Below the pieces are notes generated by a model, which did not search any database, was not told the DNA's origin, and was given only the letters and a program-made list of their open reading frames with translations. Below, in pieces: positions 1 through 7,636 of a stretch of DNA of 16,100 nt (position 1 is the stretch's first letter; each line of letters starts with the position of its first letter). The stretch is from Sulfurimonas sp. Lineage in GTDB: Bacteria > Campylobacterota > Campylobacteria > Campylobacterales > Sulfurimonadaceae. The stretch spans positions 1 through 16,100 of the forward strand of contig DTVI01000442.1 in NCBI GenBank assembly GCA_012963655.1. The letters run 5' to 3'. Both the position numbers and the translations under genes were made by a program.

Positions 1-354
1 GATGTTAATAATTTCTTTATGCACGACAAAGATAGGGTATTTAGAAACTTCTTGCATTAGTTTATTATGCATAGAATTATCAAATAAAAGAAGGTAAAGA
101 TTCGTGCCTTTGTTTAACTCGTAATAATTGGAAATCAGGGAGGCATCTATCCATGTATCTGCTTTAGAGGCATCATCTAATTCAATAAAAAGGTATTGAG
201 AATCTGCTGAGAACCATGTTCCATCGGTAGACGATTTTTGGGTACTAGGAAAAAAGCTATTCCAGTTTATTGGTTCTAATGATATACTCGTTACTAATAC
301 ATAGTTGAGGATCAAAACACAAAGAAGAACGGCCCTTTTTATTATAGGGGTCAA
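1..354 (-). CDS. Exported or membrane protein of unknown function, N-terminal part
   Basis: An uninterrupted minus-strand frame of 118 codons runs off the left edge, so only the N-terminus is present. It begins at a TTG whose last two bases share the TGA stop of the upstream beta-barrel gene (TTGA overlap); the nearest in-frame stop lies eight codons further upstream and no ATG or GTG falls between. Residues 6-24 are a basic then strongly hydrophobic stretch (KRAVLLCVLILNYVLV), compatible with a signal peptide or a first membrane helix. The following part is polar with short hydrophobic strands (LFIEL, LYLLLF, PIFVV). I do not recognise the family. One helix followed by an extracytoplasmic domain could begin an exporter of the RND/MMPL type, but that is a guess. 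No clear Shine-Dalgarno sequence precedes the TTG, so translation is probably coupled to the barrel gene. Confidence 0.6.
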   Translation of the reverse strand, partial: MTPIIKRAVLLCVLILNYVLVTSISLEPINWNSFFPSTQKSSTDGTWFSADSQYLFIELDDASKADTWIDASLISNYYELNKGTNLYLLLFDNSMHNKLMQEVSKYPIFVVHKEIINI

Positions 355-1724
355 AAAAACGCTTTTAATAGCATACTAAATGTGTTCATTTGGGATTGTT
401 CCTTTGAGTTCAAGTACTGAAATATTATATCGTAATTATTATAAGACAAGGGGACACTTGGAAAACTTGTAATTTCTGTAATTCCTTCATAACTTCCATA
501 TAATAAATAATGATCAAAATAGATATCCGTGCCCTTATAATGAATAGCATCAAACTTGCTGGCCCAAACAGATGCATATATCTCTTGGCTTAGTGCATCT
601 ACATCAAGATACTGCACTTCAATAGAGTTATACATTGATCCAAGCTTATGATCAATACCTAGGCCAAAACTATGTAAAGTACTGTACTCATTAATAGCAG
701 GAATTTTATCTCGATAACTTGCTTCTGCTCTAATACCAAAAGAAAAGATTGTTCCTTCTGCGTAGAGATTATATTGATTATATCTATAGCCTTGTACCTT
801 TGAAATGGGATCCAAATCATTAGAATTTATATAATCTTCAAAGACTCCAAAGTCTGTTGGATCAGATTGTAAGGCTTCAAGGCCATCAAGAAGATCTTGA
901 TTCACTTCAATGTAAGGAATCTCAGTATATCTATTAATCCATACACCTCCAATGCTAACTGCATCAGCTGAATATTCAGCCACTACAAAAAGCCCTGCCT
1001 TATCTGCGGCTAAAATGCTTTCACTTTCATATTGATCTTTTATATGAGAATTTAAAGCTGAACTAATAGAGTTCTTATACACAGGCAAAAATATTTCATT
1101 ATTAATTTGATCAAGACTTGAATTAGAAGTTGTTAGGGACTCAAGATAGCTTGGCATAAGTGTATCCAGTGCAAAATTCAAATACGCACTACTAAGATCT
1201 TGATGATCCGCGTCAAATGCCTGTACTATGGTTTCAAGCTTCCATTCTTCATTAGGATAGTAGCGTAGTCCCGCCATTAATAAAGGAACTCTACGTATAT
1301 TAATATTCTCATCATCAAAGAATTCGGAACGTGTAGGATTAAGAAGGTTAGTTGAACTTAAGTAATCTAAGGCACCTAAGGTTTGTACATATTTTCCAAT
1401 GCTAAATTCAAAATCATCTGCAAAGTAATGAAGCGAAACTTGGTTTAGTTCTGCACCCGTTTCATTGCTATCCTTATAAAGCATTGCGCCTACGTCAATT
1501 TCGTAGTTTTCTTCACTATACTTTACTTCTAACAAGGCCATAATATAAGTTGAATTATCATACTCATTTTTTTCACTCAAGTAGCGAAAAAGAAAACTTT
1601 CTTGAATAATTAATTCATCTAAGAAAGAGCTCTCTTCTGAAAATTCATCAGCATAAGTACACGAAGGAAAAAGCACTAAAACTAGTAATATCCAGATAGT
1701 AAAATATTTAAAAAAAACAGCCAT
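351..1724 (-). CDS. Predicted outer-membrane beta-barrel protein, unknown function
   Basis: The 457-residue product starts with a convincing signal peptide: hydrophobic core at residues 8-20 and a probable signal peptidase I site after A25 (TYA, then DEF). The mature part is rich in aromatic residues and has alternating hydrophobic/polar stretches (near 245-275 and 320-385), and the chain ends in Phe-Phe after a strand-like LLKAFF, the usual C-terminal signature of proteins inserted by the Bam machinery. A Cys at 22 does not fit a lipobox. I cannot name the family; similarity to DUF1302-like barrels that travel with exporters is possible but unproven. The start is supported by AGGGGA about seven bases upstream. 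A minus-strand TATAAT at 1782-1777 may drive it. Its stop overlaps the next gene by four bases, so the two products probably act together, perhaps as channel and exported partner. Confidence 0.7.
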   Translation of the reverse strand: MAVFFKYFTIWILLVLVLFPSCTYADEFSEESSFLDELIIQESFLFRYLSEKNEYDNSTYIMALLEVKYSEENYEIDVGAMLYKDSNETGAELNQVSLHYFADDFEFSIGKYVQTLGALDYLSSTNLLNPTRSEFFDDENINIRRVPLLMAGLRYYPNEEWKLETIVQAFDADHQDLSSAYLNFALDTLMPSYLESLTTSNSSLDQINNEIFLPVYKNSISSALNSHIKDQYESESILAADKAGLFVVAEYSADAVSIGGVWINRYTEIPYIEVNQDLLDGLEALQSDPTDFGVFEDYINSNDLDPISKVQGYRYNQYNLYAEGTIFSFGIRAEASYRDKIPAINEYSTLHSFGLGIDHKLGSMYNSIEVQYLDVDALSQEIYASVWASKFDAIHYKGTDIYFDHYLLYGSYEGITEITSFPSVPLSYNNYDIIFQYLNSKEQSQMNTFSMLLKAFF

Positions 1725-1776
1725 TATAAAATTCCCCTAAATCTCTGTTTTAATCTTCCCCATTTACAGAACTAGA

Positions 1777-1800
1777 ATTATATATAAAGGTATCTTTATA
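1777..1800 (-). promoter_or_regulatory. Candidate promoter and overlapping hairpin before the beta-barrel gene
   Basis: On the minus strand TATAAT lies at 1782-1777, about 50 bases before the barrel start codon. Directly upstream is a perfect inverted repeat at 1783-1800 (TATAAAG, four-base loop, CTTTATA). It could be a weak terminator for queH, which ends at 1831, or an operator covering the spacer/-35 area. No good -35 box is visible. Confidence 0.35.
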
Positions 1801-1830
1801 ACTCCTTTTAATAATAATTATTTTAAAGAG

Positions 1831-2910
1831 TTATTTAACAAAAAGGTACTCACGGTTATCTTCATAAGTTTTAGCATCTAAATATATATCAATTTTACCT
1901 TCTATTATTTCATTTAGAACAAAAATAGGACTTAGGTCATAAGGTGAATAACAAAGTTTTTGGCGTACTTCACTTTCTCGCTCCACTGACAAAGGATTGA
2001 AAATCATCTCTTTAACCGTTTTAAAGCTGCTATTTGAAAGTTTATTAAAGGTTTCAAGACTGATAAACTTTGCCTCTTCTCTGTTCATAAAATTAATATC
2101 ATTAAGGCTATGTTCAATACGTCCATTTGCTTTTTTACGAGGAAGGGTTGAATAAATAAGGGCGTGTGCATCAACCCTCTTTTTAGAAATGCTTATTTTT
2201 AAATTATATTGACGGTAATTTAAAAACTTTTCTCTTACAAGCTGATATTCTTGTCCCTCGTCTTCATAATCCATTCTACGTTGATACAGTTCAAGTCTAT
2301 CTTCTATAGATGCAGGAAGGATCTGTTTACCTAAGGGAGAGAACATCTCATCCATAAGCTTACCCTGCTGATCTCTTTGCATAGTCAGTCCATAAATACA
2401 ACCACAATAATCTTGTCTGTATAACTGTTCTTCTTTAGTCACGCGGCTTTGGTCTTGAGAACCACCACCTGAACGGTAATCAACGGCTATAAATTCTACC
2501 CCATTTTTTTCATAAAACATATCACCCACACGTTTTAATTGTTCTTGAGACTTCAAAGGTGAGACAAGAAGGGTTGTAGTAATCTTTTTTTCGCCGAGTT
2601 CAAGGGCTTTTTTAGCCGACACATCAAATCGTCTATCAAAACAAACCTCACAACGAGCACCTTTTTCAGGTTCATTTTCTAAACCACGAACTAAGGTCAT
2701 CCATGTTTCAAAATCATATTCACCTTCAAGAAGATCAATACCTAATTTTTTACAGCTTCTTTGAACATCTAAATAACGCAGTCTATATTCAGAATACGGA
2801 TGTATATTTGGATCATAAAAAAAGCCTGTGAGCTTTTCTTCAGGAAAGTCAGCTTGAAGTTTTTCTAAAAAGAAATGAGAATCAACAGAACAGCAGATAT
2901 GCACTAACAA
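1831..2910 (-). CDS. queH: Epoxyqueuosine reductase QueH, long form
   Basis: QueH (DUF208) reduces epoxyqueuosine to queuosine at position 34 of the tRNAs for Tyr, His, Asn and Asp, the last step of the pathway, using an iron-sulfur cluster. The family marks are all present: HICCSVD at the N-terminus (C6, C7), PYSEYRLR near 38, RCEVCFDRR (C87, C90), LVSPLKSQ near 115, and LYRQDYCGC (C169, C171). The cysteine pairs are the metal ligands of the family. The core takes about 185 residues; the remaining ~175 form an extension with no motif I know, which also fits the greater length of Campylobacterota members. The start is a TTG with AAGAAGA seven bases upstream; a GTG two codons later is the alternative. 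A cyclophilin gene and a small ORF lie just upstream on the same strand. Confidence 0.93.
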   Translation of the reverse strand: MLVHICCSVDSHFFLEKLQADFPEEKLTGFFYDPNIHPYSEYRLRYLDVQRSCKKLGIDLLEGEYDFETWMTLVRGLENEPEKGARCEVCFDRRFDVSAKKALELGEKKITTTLLVSPLKSQEQLKRVGDMFYEKNGVEFIAVDYRSGGGSQDQSRVTKEEQLYRQDYCGCIYGLTMQRDQQGKLMDEMFSPLGKQILPASIEDRLELYQRRMDYEDEGQEYQLVREKFLNYRQYNLKISISKKRVDAHALIYSTLPRKKANGRIEHSLNDINFMNREEAKFISLETFNKLSNSSFKTVKEMIFNPLSVERESEVRQKLCYSPYDLSPIFVLNEIIEGKIDIYLDAKTYEDNREYLFVK

Positions 2911-2993
2911 GACAAGGTCTTCTTAGAGCAAAGGTAGAAAGAGGAAAAAGCAAAGAATGTCAGTCCACTCGTTTTATTGTATATATATTTCAT
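2904..2993 (-). CDS. Possible 29-codon leader ORF overlapping the queH start
   Basis: An ATG at 2993 is preceded by AAAGAGG at a seven-base spacing, a better initiation site than that of queH itself. The 29-codon frame begins MKYIYNKTSG, has a hydrophobic aromatic middle (LTFFAFSSFYLC) and stops with TAG at 2906-2904, overlapping the queH TTG by seven bases. Terminating ribosomes would therefore stop on the queH start. It lies 23 bases after the cyclophilin stop, in a presumed operon. The product may be a true microprotein, a coupling device, or chance; no homology can be judged at this length. Confidence 0.35.
   Translation of the reverse strand: MKYIYNKTSGLTFFAFSSFYLCSKKTLSC
2909..2921 (-). 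promoter_or_regulatory. Small hairpin over the queH ribosome binding site and start
   Basis: Minus-strand AAGAC, loop CTT, GTCTT forms a perfect five-pair stem. Its 5' arm overlaps the AAGAAGA ribosome binding site and its 3' arm includes the first two bases of the TTG start codon. Ribosomes finishing the upstream small ORF would unfold it, so it could enforce translational coupling. The stem is short and the role is inferred. Confidence 0.3.
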
Positions 2994-3016
2994 TGTCTTA
3001 CCTCTTTCTTGTTTTA

Positions 3017-3508
3017 CTAGCGTTCAGCTAAAATTTCTACTTTTTCAATTGCGTCTTGACCTTCGATTGAAGCAAGAACAGACATTGAATCTTCATCATC
3101 TTCTTCAATTCCACCAAAAACAGTGTGAACACCATCTAAGTGAGGTGTTGCTGCAAAAGTAATGAAAAACTGAGAACCACCTGTATCTGGTCCAGCATGA
3201 GCCATAGATAAAGCGCCTTTACGGTGCTTAGATGTGTTTAAAGAAGTTTCACAAGCGATTGAATAACCTGGTCCACCTGTACCGGTACCTTGAGGACAAC
3301 CACCTTGAGCCATAAAACCTGGAATAACACGGTGGAAATTAAGATTATCATAATAACCATCATTAACTAGTGATGCGAAGTTAGCAACTGTATTTGGTGT
3401 TTCTTCACCATAAAGCTTTAACCAGATAACACCCTTTGATGTTGTCATTTTAGCCCATTGAAAGCCAGCTCTTTCTTCTTGTGAAAAATCGTATGTTTTT
3501 AAAGACAT
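3017..3508 (-). CDS. Peptidyl-prolyl cis-trans isomerase, cyclophilin type
   Basis: This 163-residue protein is a single cyclophilin domain that catalyses cis-trans isomerisation of peptidyl-proline bonds in protein folding. No signal peptide is visible, so it should be cytoplasmic. The catalytic FHRVIPGFMAQGG block lies at 58-70 (R60 is the key arginine), followed by GTGTGGPGY, then GPDTGGSQFFIT at 107-117 and PHLDGVHTVFG at 122-132. The tryptophan that binds cyclosporin in human cyclophilin A is a histidine here (residue 123), as in other bacterial forms with low drug affinity. The ATG has AGGA six bases upstream, and a minus-strand TATAAT lies at 3542-3537. It heads the minus-strand run that continues into queH; no functional link between the two is evident. 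Confidence 0.93.
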   Translation of the reverse strand: MSLKTYDFSQEERAGFQWAKMTTSKGVIWLKLYGEETPNTVANFASLVNDGYYDNLNFHRVIPGFMAQGGCPQGTGTGGPGYSIACETSLNTSKHRKGALSMAHAGPDTGGSQFFITFAATPHLDGVHTVFGGIEEDDEDSMSVLASIEGQDAIEKVEILAER

Positions 3509-3536
3509 TTAGTATCCTATTAATAATATTTGTGGA

Positions 3537-3542
3537 ATTATA
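3537..3542 (-). promoter_or_regulatory. Candidate -10 box for the cyclophilin gene
   Basis: TATAAT on the minus strand, about 28 bases before the start codon, in the 132-bp divergent gap shared with the GGDEF-EAL gene. The -35 region is poor, as is common in Campylobacterota. Confidence 0.45.
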
Positions 3543-3573
3543 ATCTAAGTTTCTTAAGGGCAGAGTTTTAGAT

Positions 3574-3648
3574 ATGAAATTAAAGGGTGAGTTCAAGACA
3601 AAGACATCATTTTTAATTATTTTAGGGCAGACTTCGCCCAATGAATAA
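3574..3648 (+). CDS. Possible 24-codon upstream ORF overlapping the GGDEF-EAL start
   Basis: An ATG at 3574 opens a 24-codon frame (MKLKGEFKTKTSFLIILG and six more residues) that stops with TAA at 3646-3648, five bases past the ATG of the GGDEF-EAL gene. The 17 bases before this ATG begin AGGGCAGA, exactly as do the 17 bases before the downstream ATG. This may be a duplicated initiation region or chance. The AGGG is further from the ATG than is optimal. Confidence 0.2.
   Translation: MKLKGEFKTKTSFLIILGQTSPNE
3625..3639 (+). promoter_or_regulatory. Hairpin just before the GGDEF-EAL start codon
   Basis: GGGC at 3625-3628 can pair with GCCC at 3636-3639, leaving a seven-base loop and ending one base before the ATG. 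The only Shine-Dalgarno-like bases (AGGG) lie in the 5' arm, so folding would hide them. Short but GC-rich against an AT-rich background; a translational control role is inferred. Confidence 0.3.
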
Positions 3649-5578
3649 ACCAAAGATTGATACTCGCATCCAAGAAGAACGTTTAAATGTTCTTGTCCAT
3701 AACCTTCCTTCTTCATTATTAGGCACTATAGGGGTAGGTATTCTTATGTTTTATATCGTCATTGATACTGTTTTTAGAGTCAATGCCCTCCTCTGGATTG
3801 CAGCAGTGCTTTTCTTATCTTTACTAAGAGCAATCCATACTTATATACTAATCAGATATAAGAAAGGCCAGTATTTAAAAGACGAAAAGTACATACTCCT
3901 AGGTATTTTTTTATCAGGACCCCTACTCGCTTCTAGTCTTTTAGTTATTTTTCCCCCTAACAACTTGACCCTGCAAGTCCTAATCTTTTTTCTTTTGAGT
4001 TTAATGATAGCAGGCGCGGTATCTGTATATTCTACTCACATTACCGCTTTTTTAGCCTATACACTCCCTATCATTTTTTCTTTTTTATATGCAACTTCTA
4101 GTCTTCCTGATATGCTTGCACTTATATTTATTGTGGGCCTGGCCTATTACACCATACTTCTTGTATCTATGTTTAAGGTGCATAAGTCCATTACTAACTT
4201 TATAAAGACCCAGTATTTAAATCGTGATTTAGCGGATAATCTATCCAGTGCGAAAGAAGAACTAGAACTTTCAAATAACGAATTAAAACTTGAGAATTCT
4301 GTGAGAAAACAAACCGAAAAACGTTTATATCATCTTGCAAATTATGATCCACTTACCGGTCTAGCCAATAGACAGATGTTTAAAGAAAACCTCAAACGTT
4401 CTATACACTCAAGTAAGGACAATGCCACTACTCTTGCTCTTTTATTTTTAGACTTAGATAATTTCAAGATTATTAATGACACCCTTGGACACGCGATGGG
4501 AGACAAACTTCTAATTGCTGCAGCTTCCCGTTTAAAAAGCCTTTTAAATGATAATAGTAGTATTTCCCGCTTAGGTGGAGATGAGTTTGTTATTATCATG
4601 AATGAGATTGAGGATGGAAGAGATGTTGTTGCCTTAGCCGATAGTATTATTAAACTTTTAGAAAAACCATTTAGCTTTAATGAAAATGAAATGTTTATTG
4701 GTACAAGTATCGGGATTAGTCTTTATCCTAATGACACCTCAAACACGGAAACCCTTTTATCTTACGCCGATACAGCAATGTACTCTGCTAAGGATAAGGG
4801 AAAAAATAATTATCAATTTTTTAGTGCTAAGATGTTTGAAACTATAGAATTTAGACATAAGGTTGAGACTAAGCTTCATCATGCTATTTCTAATAATGAG
4901 TTTCGTATACAATACCAGCCAAAGATTGATACCATCACTCAAAGTATCATCGGCGCAGAAGCTTTATTGAGATGGGACAATGAGGACTTAGGCACTATTT
5001 CTCCCTCCGTTTTCATCCCAATAGCTGAAGAAAGTAGTCTGATTAATATCATTGGAGAATGGGTTATCACTAAGGTATGTGAAGACTTGTCATATTTAAA
5101 AAACAGTTTTAGTAATGACTTATGCATCAGTGTTAATGTTTCTGCTTCACAGATTTTACATCAAAATCTACCTCTTATTTTACAAAAAAACTTAAATAAG
5201 CATTCATTAGCAAATACCTCAATAGAACTTGAATTCACCGAGAATATGCTCATCAAACAAGGCCAAAAAACTCTTCAAGTATTAGAAACCCTTGATCAAA
5301 TGGGGATTAACCTTTCTATAGATGATTTTGGAACAGGTTATTCTTCCTTAAGCTACCTTAAAACCCTTCCTATCCATACCCTGAAGATTGACAAGTCTTT
5401 GATTGCTGACACTCCTCATTGTGAAGGAGACTGTGCCATTGCGAAAACTATCATCTCCTTAGCCCATAACCTTAATCTTACTGTTGTAGCAGAAGGGGTG
5501 GAGACAGCCGAGCAACTCAACTTTTTAAGATCTAATGGTTGTCACATCATTCAAGGATTTTATTTTCACAAGCCTTAG
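3641..5578 (+). CDS. Membrane-bound diguanylate cyclase/phosphodiesterase (GGDEF-EAL)
   Basis: The 645-residue protein has a membrane N-terminus with about five or six hydrophobic segments (roughly 24-45, 48-72, 83-104, 110-130, 133-152, 156-178), a coiled-coil-like linker (195-230), a GGDEF domain (about 231-395) and an EAL domain (about 405-645). The cyclase motif is intact (LGGDEF, 311-316), but the inhibitory RxxD site expected around 303-306 is absent (N and S there). The EAL domain keeps EALLRW (440-445), VNVS, the FTEN glutamate (E534), DDFGTGYS (561-568), IDKS and AEGVE (617-621), so both making and degrading cyclic di-GMP are possible. The chain ends shortly after IQGFYF, a compact C-terminus. 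The membrane part is presumably a sensor; I do not recognise it as a named MASE domain. No PAS or other soluble sensor domain is visible. It stands alone between a divergent cyclophilin and the acetate genes. Confidence 0.92.
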   Translation: MNKPKIDTRIQEERLNVLVHNLPSSLLGTIGVGILMFYIVIDTVFRVNALLWIAAVLFLSLLRAIHTYILIRYKKGQYLKDEKYILLGIFLSGPLLASSLLVIFPPNNLTLQVLIFFLLSLMIAGAVSVYSTHITAFLAYTLPIIFSFLYATSSLPDMLALIFIVGLAYYTILLVSMFKVHKSITNFIKTQYLNRDLADNLSSAKEELELSNNELKLENSVRKQTEKRLYHLANYDPLTGLANRQMFKENLKRSIHSSKDNATTLALLFLDLDNFKIINDTLGHAMGDKLLIAAASRLKSLLNDNSSISRLGGDEFVIIMNEIEDGRDVVALADSIIKLLEKPFSFNENEMFIGTSIGISLYPNDTSNTETLLSYADTAMYSAKDKGKNNYQFFSAKMFETIEFRHKVETKLHHAISNNEFRIQYQPKIDTITQSIIGAEALLRWDNEDLGTISPSVFIPIAEESSLINIIGEWVITKVCEDLSYLKNSFSNDLCISVNVSASQILHQNLPLILQKNLNKHSLANTSIELEFTENMLIKQGQKTLQVLETLDQMGINLSIDDFGTGYSSLSYLKTLPIHTLKIDKSLIADTPHCEGDCAIAKTIISLAHNLNLTVVAEGVETAEQLNFLRSNGCHIIQGFYFHKP

Positions 5579-5619
5579 ACATTAATGCTTTTAGTACCTA
5601 TATAAATTCTCCTACTTCC

Positions 5620-5641
5620 AAAATACAAGAGGCTATTTTTT
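5620..5641 (+). terminator. Weak terminator after the GGDEF-EAL gene
   Basis: AAAATA (5620-5625) can pair with TATTTT (5634-5639) across an eight-base loop, ending in a run of six T. The stem has no GC pair, so the call is tentative, but the position between two transcription units is right. Confidence 0.3.
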
Positions 5642-5650
5642 CTTAATATA

Positions 5651-5659
5651 TGTTATATT
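5651..5659 (+). promoter_or_regulatory. Candidate extended -10 promoter for the DUF485-actP genes
   Basis: TGT TATATT matches an extended -10 element (TGn plus TATAAT-like hexamer) about 20 bases before the ATG, leaving a short leader that holds AAGGA. No convincing -35 box lies upstream. Confidence 0.4.
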
Positions 5660-5679
5660 TGCACTTCTAAAGGATTATA

Positions 5680-6000
5680 ATGTACGCAGATATATACGAC
5701 AAGATTAAACTTGACCCTGAATTTCAAGCCTTAGTAAAACAAAGACGTAAGTTTTCACTCATTTTAACTTCTATTATTTTAGTTATATACTTTTCATTTA
5801 TTCTTACTTTAGCCTATGCCCCAGAGGTATTTGCCAAAGCTTTATTTGAAGGAAGTGTTATAAGTGTAGGTATCCCTGTTGGTATTGGAATTATCATTCT
5901 TTCTTTTATTCTTACAGGTATATATGTAAAAAAAGCCAATACAGACTTTGATACAACCCTTAACCGTTTAAAAGATGATGTAGGAGTGAAGCATGATTAA
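5680..6000 (+). CDS. DUF485 inner-membrane protein (YjcH-like), partner of ActP
   Basis: This 106-residue protein has the DUF485 layout: an N-terminal PEFQALVKQRRKF segment, a first membrane helix near 26-46, a second near 62-84, then YVKKANTDFD and a charged tail. DUF485 proteins (YjcH in E. coli) are nearly always encoded beside the acetate symporter ActP and are thought to be small accessory subunits, though the mechanism is not settled. The ATG has AAGGA six bases upstream. Its last eight bases overlap the actP start, so translation is coupled and about equal synthesis is likely. Length and motif order are normal for the family. Confidence 0.9.
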   Translation: MYADIYDKIKLDPEFQALVKQRRKFSLILTSIILVIYFSFILTLAYAPEVFAKALFEGSVISVGIPVGIGIIILSFILTGIYVKKANTDFDTTLNRLKDDVGVKHD

Positions 6001-7636
6001 GATTCTTTTACTTTCTTTATTTTCATCTTCGCTTTTTGCTGAGGTATTAGTGGGAGAGGTCAAAAAACAAGACCTAAATATTGCTGCTATTATTATGTTT
6101 ATTATCTTTGTAGGGGCAACTCTTGTTATCACCTATTGGGCAGCAAAAAGAACCTCTACTGCTAAAGACTTTTATACAGCGGGTGGAGGAATTACTGGAT
6201 TTCAAAATGGTTTAGCCATTGCAGGTGATTATATGTCTGCAGCCTCATTTCTAGGAATTTCAGCCCTTGTTTATGCAAATGGATATGATGGTCTTATTTA
6301 TTCTATTGGATTTCTTGTAGGTTGGCCTATCATCTTGTTTATGGTGGCAGAAAAACTTCGTAATTTAGGTAAGTTTACCTTTGCAGATGTGGCTTCATAT
6401 AGACTTTCACAAAAACCTATTCGTGTCTTAGCTTCTTTTGGTTCTATTTCAACGGTAACCCTTTACCTTATAGCGCAGATGGTAGGTTCTGGTAAACTAA
6501 TTCAACTTCTTTTTGGTCTAGATTATGAGGTAGCTGTCATCTTAGTAGGTGTACTTATGATCTCGTATGTCACCTTTGGTGGAATGCTAGCAACAACGTG
6601 GGTACAAATCATTAAGGCGGTTCTTCTTTTATCTGGAGCAAGCTTTATGGCCTTTATGGTTATGAAGAACATGAACTTTTCTTTTGAAACATTATTTCAA
6701 ACCGCTGTGGATGTTCATCCTAAGGGCATAAATATTATGTCCCCCGGAGGTCTTATATCTGACCCCATCTCCGCTATTTCTCTTGCTGTCGCCTTAATGT
6801 TTGGAACCGCAGGTCTTCCTCATATCTTAATGCGTTTTTTCACCGTTTCAAATGCAAAAGAAGCTAGAAAGTCTGTCTTTTATGCAACAGGATTTATAGG
6901 TTATTTTTACATGTTAACCTTTATCATCGGATTTGGTGCCATTGTACTAGTGTCTACAAATCCTGAATATCTGGAAGCAGGAAAACAACTTATTGGCGGA
7001 AATAATATGGCCGCTATTCATCTTTCTCACGCAGTAGGTGGAGATCTTTTCTTAGGCTTTATCTCAGCTGTTGCCTTTGCCACTATCTTAGCTGTGGTTT
7101 CAGGACTTACCCTCGCGGGTGCATCTGCCATTTCACACGATTTATATGCCAATGTTTTTATTACCGGTAAGGTAGATGAGAAAAAAGAGATGAGAGTTTC
7201 TAAGATTGCTACTGTGTGTTTGGGTATTGTTGCAATATTTCTTGGGATAGCCTTTGAAGAGCAAAACATCGCATTTATGGTTGGTCTAGCCTTTGCTATC
7301 GCGGCTTCGGCAAACTTTCCAATCTTATTTCTTTCTATTTACTGGTCAAAACTTACAACAAGAGGTGCTTTTATTGGGGGAAGTATGGGTTTAACAACAG
7401 CTATTATTCTGGTTATTCTAGGCCCTATCGTTTGGGTGCAGGTCTTAGGTAATGCAGAAGCCATTTTTCCTTATAAGTACCCTGCTTTATTTTCAGTATC
7501 TACAGCTTTCCTTTCTATCTATTTCTTTTCTGTTACAGATAAATCTCAAAGAGCAAAAGATGAAGAAAAAGCCTTTGAACATCAATTTATCAGGTCTGAA
7601 ACGGGTATAGGTTCTGAAGGTGCTAATTCGCACTAG
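5993..7636 (+). CDS. actP: Sodium/acetate symporter ActP
   Basis: The 547-residue protein belongs to the sodium:solute symporter family and, by neighbours and sequence, to the acetate permease subgroup. It opens with a signal-like hydrophobic segment (residues 2-16) seen in ActP, then about 13 membrane helices. Typical stretches are the DFYTAGG motif near 58, GDYMSAASFLGISA near 77-90 in the first core helix, a GWP motif near 108, and GTAGLPHILMRFFTV near 270. GGAG is found about seven bases before the ATG, inside the DUF485 gene that it overlaps. Together with acs downstream it forms an import-and-activate route for acetate. Related symporters can also carry propionate, glycolate or pyruvate, so the substrate is inferred. 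The stop codon lies inside an eight-pair hairpin. Confidence 0.92.
   Translation: MIKILLLSLFSSSLFAEVLVGEVKKQDLNIAAIIMFIIFVGATLVITYWAAKRTSTAKDFYTAGGGITGFQNGLAIAGDYMSAASFLGISALVYANGYDGLIYSIGFLVGWPIILFMVAEKLRNLGKFTFADVASYRLSQKPIRVLASFGSISTVTLYLIAQMVGSGKLIQLLFGLDYEVAVILVGVLMISYVTFGGMLATTWVQIIKAVLLLSGASFMAFMVMKNMNFSFETLFQTAVDVHPKGINIMSPGGLISDPISAISLAVALMFGTAGLPHILMRFFTVSNAKEARKSVFYATGFIGYFYMLTFIIGFGAIVLVSTNPEYLEAGKQLIGGNNMAAIHLSHAVGGDLFLGFISAVAFATILAVVSGLTLAGASAISHDLYANVFITGKVDEKKEMRVSKIATVCLGIVAIFLGIAFEEQNIAFMVGLAFAIAASANFPILFLSIYWSKLTTRGAFIGGSMGLTTAIILVILGPIVWVQVLGNAEAIFPYKYPALFSVSTAFLSIYFFSVTDKSQRAKDEEKAFEHQFIRSETGIGSEGANSH

Noticed and set aside
1659..1661. Cys22 of the beta-barrel protein as a lipoprotein anchor.
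   Set aside because: The preceding residues (LFPS) do not fit a lipobox, and a good signal peptidase I site follows at TYA.
2977..3162. Plus-strand 61-codon frame opposite the cyclophilin end.
   Set aside because: It is antisense to a well-supported gene and its composition is that of a shadow frame.
3450..3716. Minus-strand 88-codon frame across the divergent gap.
   Set aside because: It overlaps the cyclophilin start and the GGDEF-EAL start in other frames and has no domain features.
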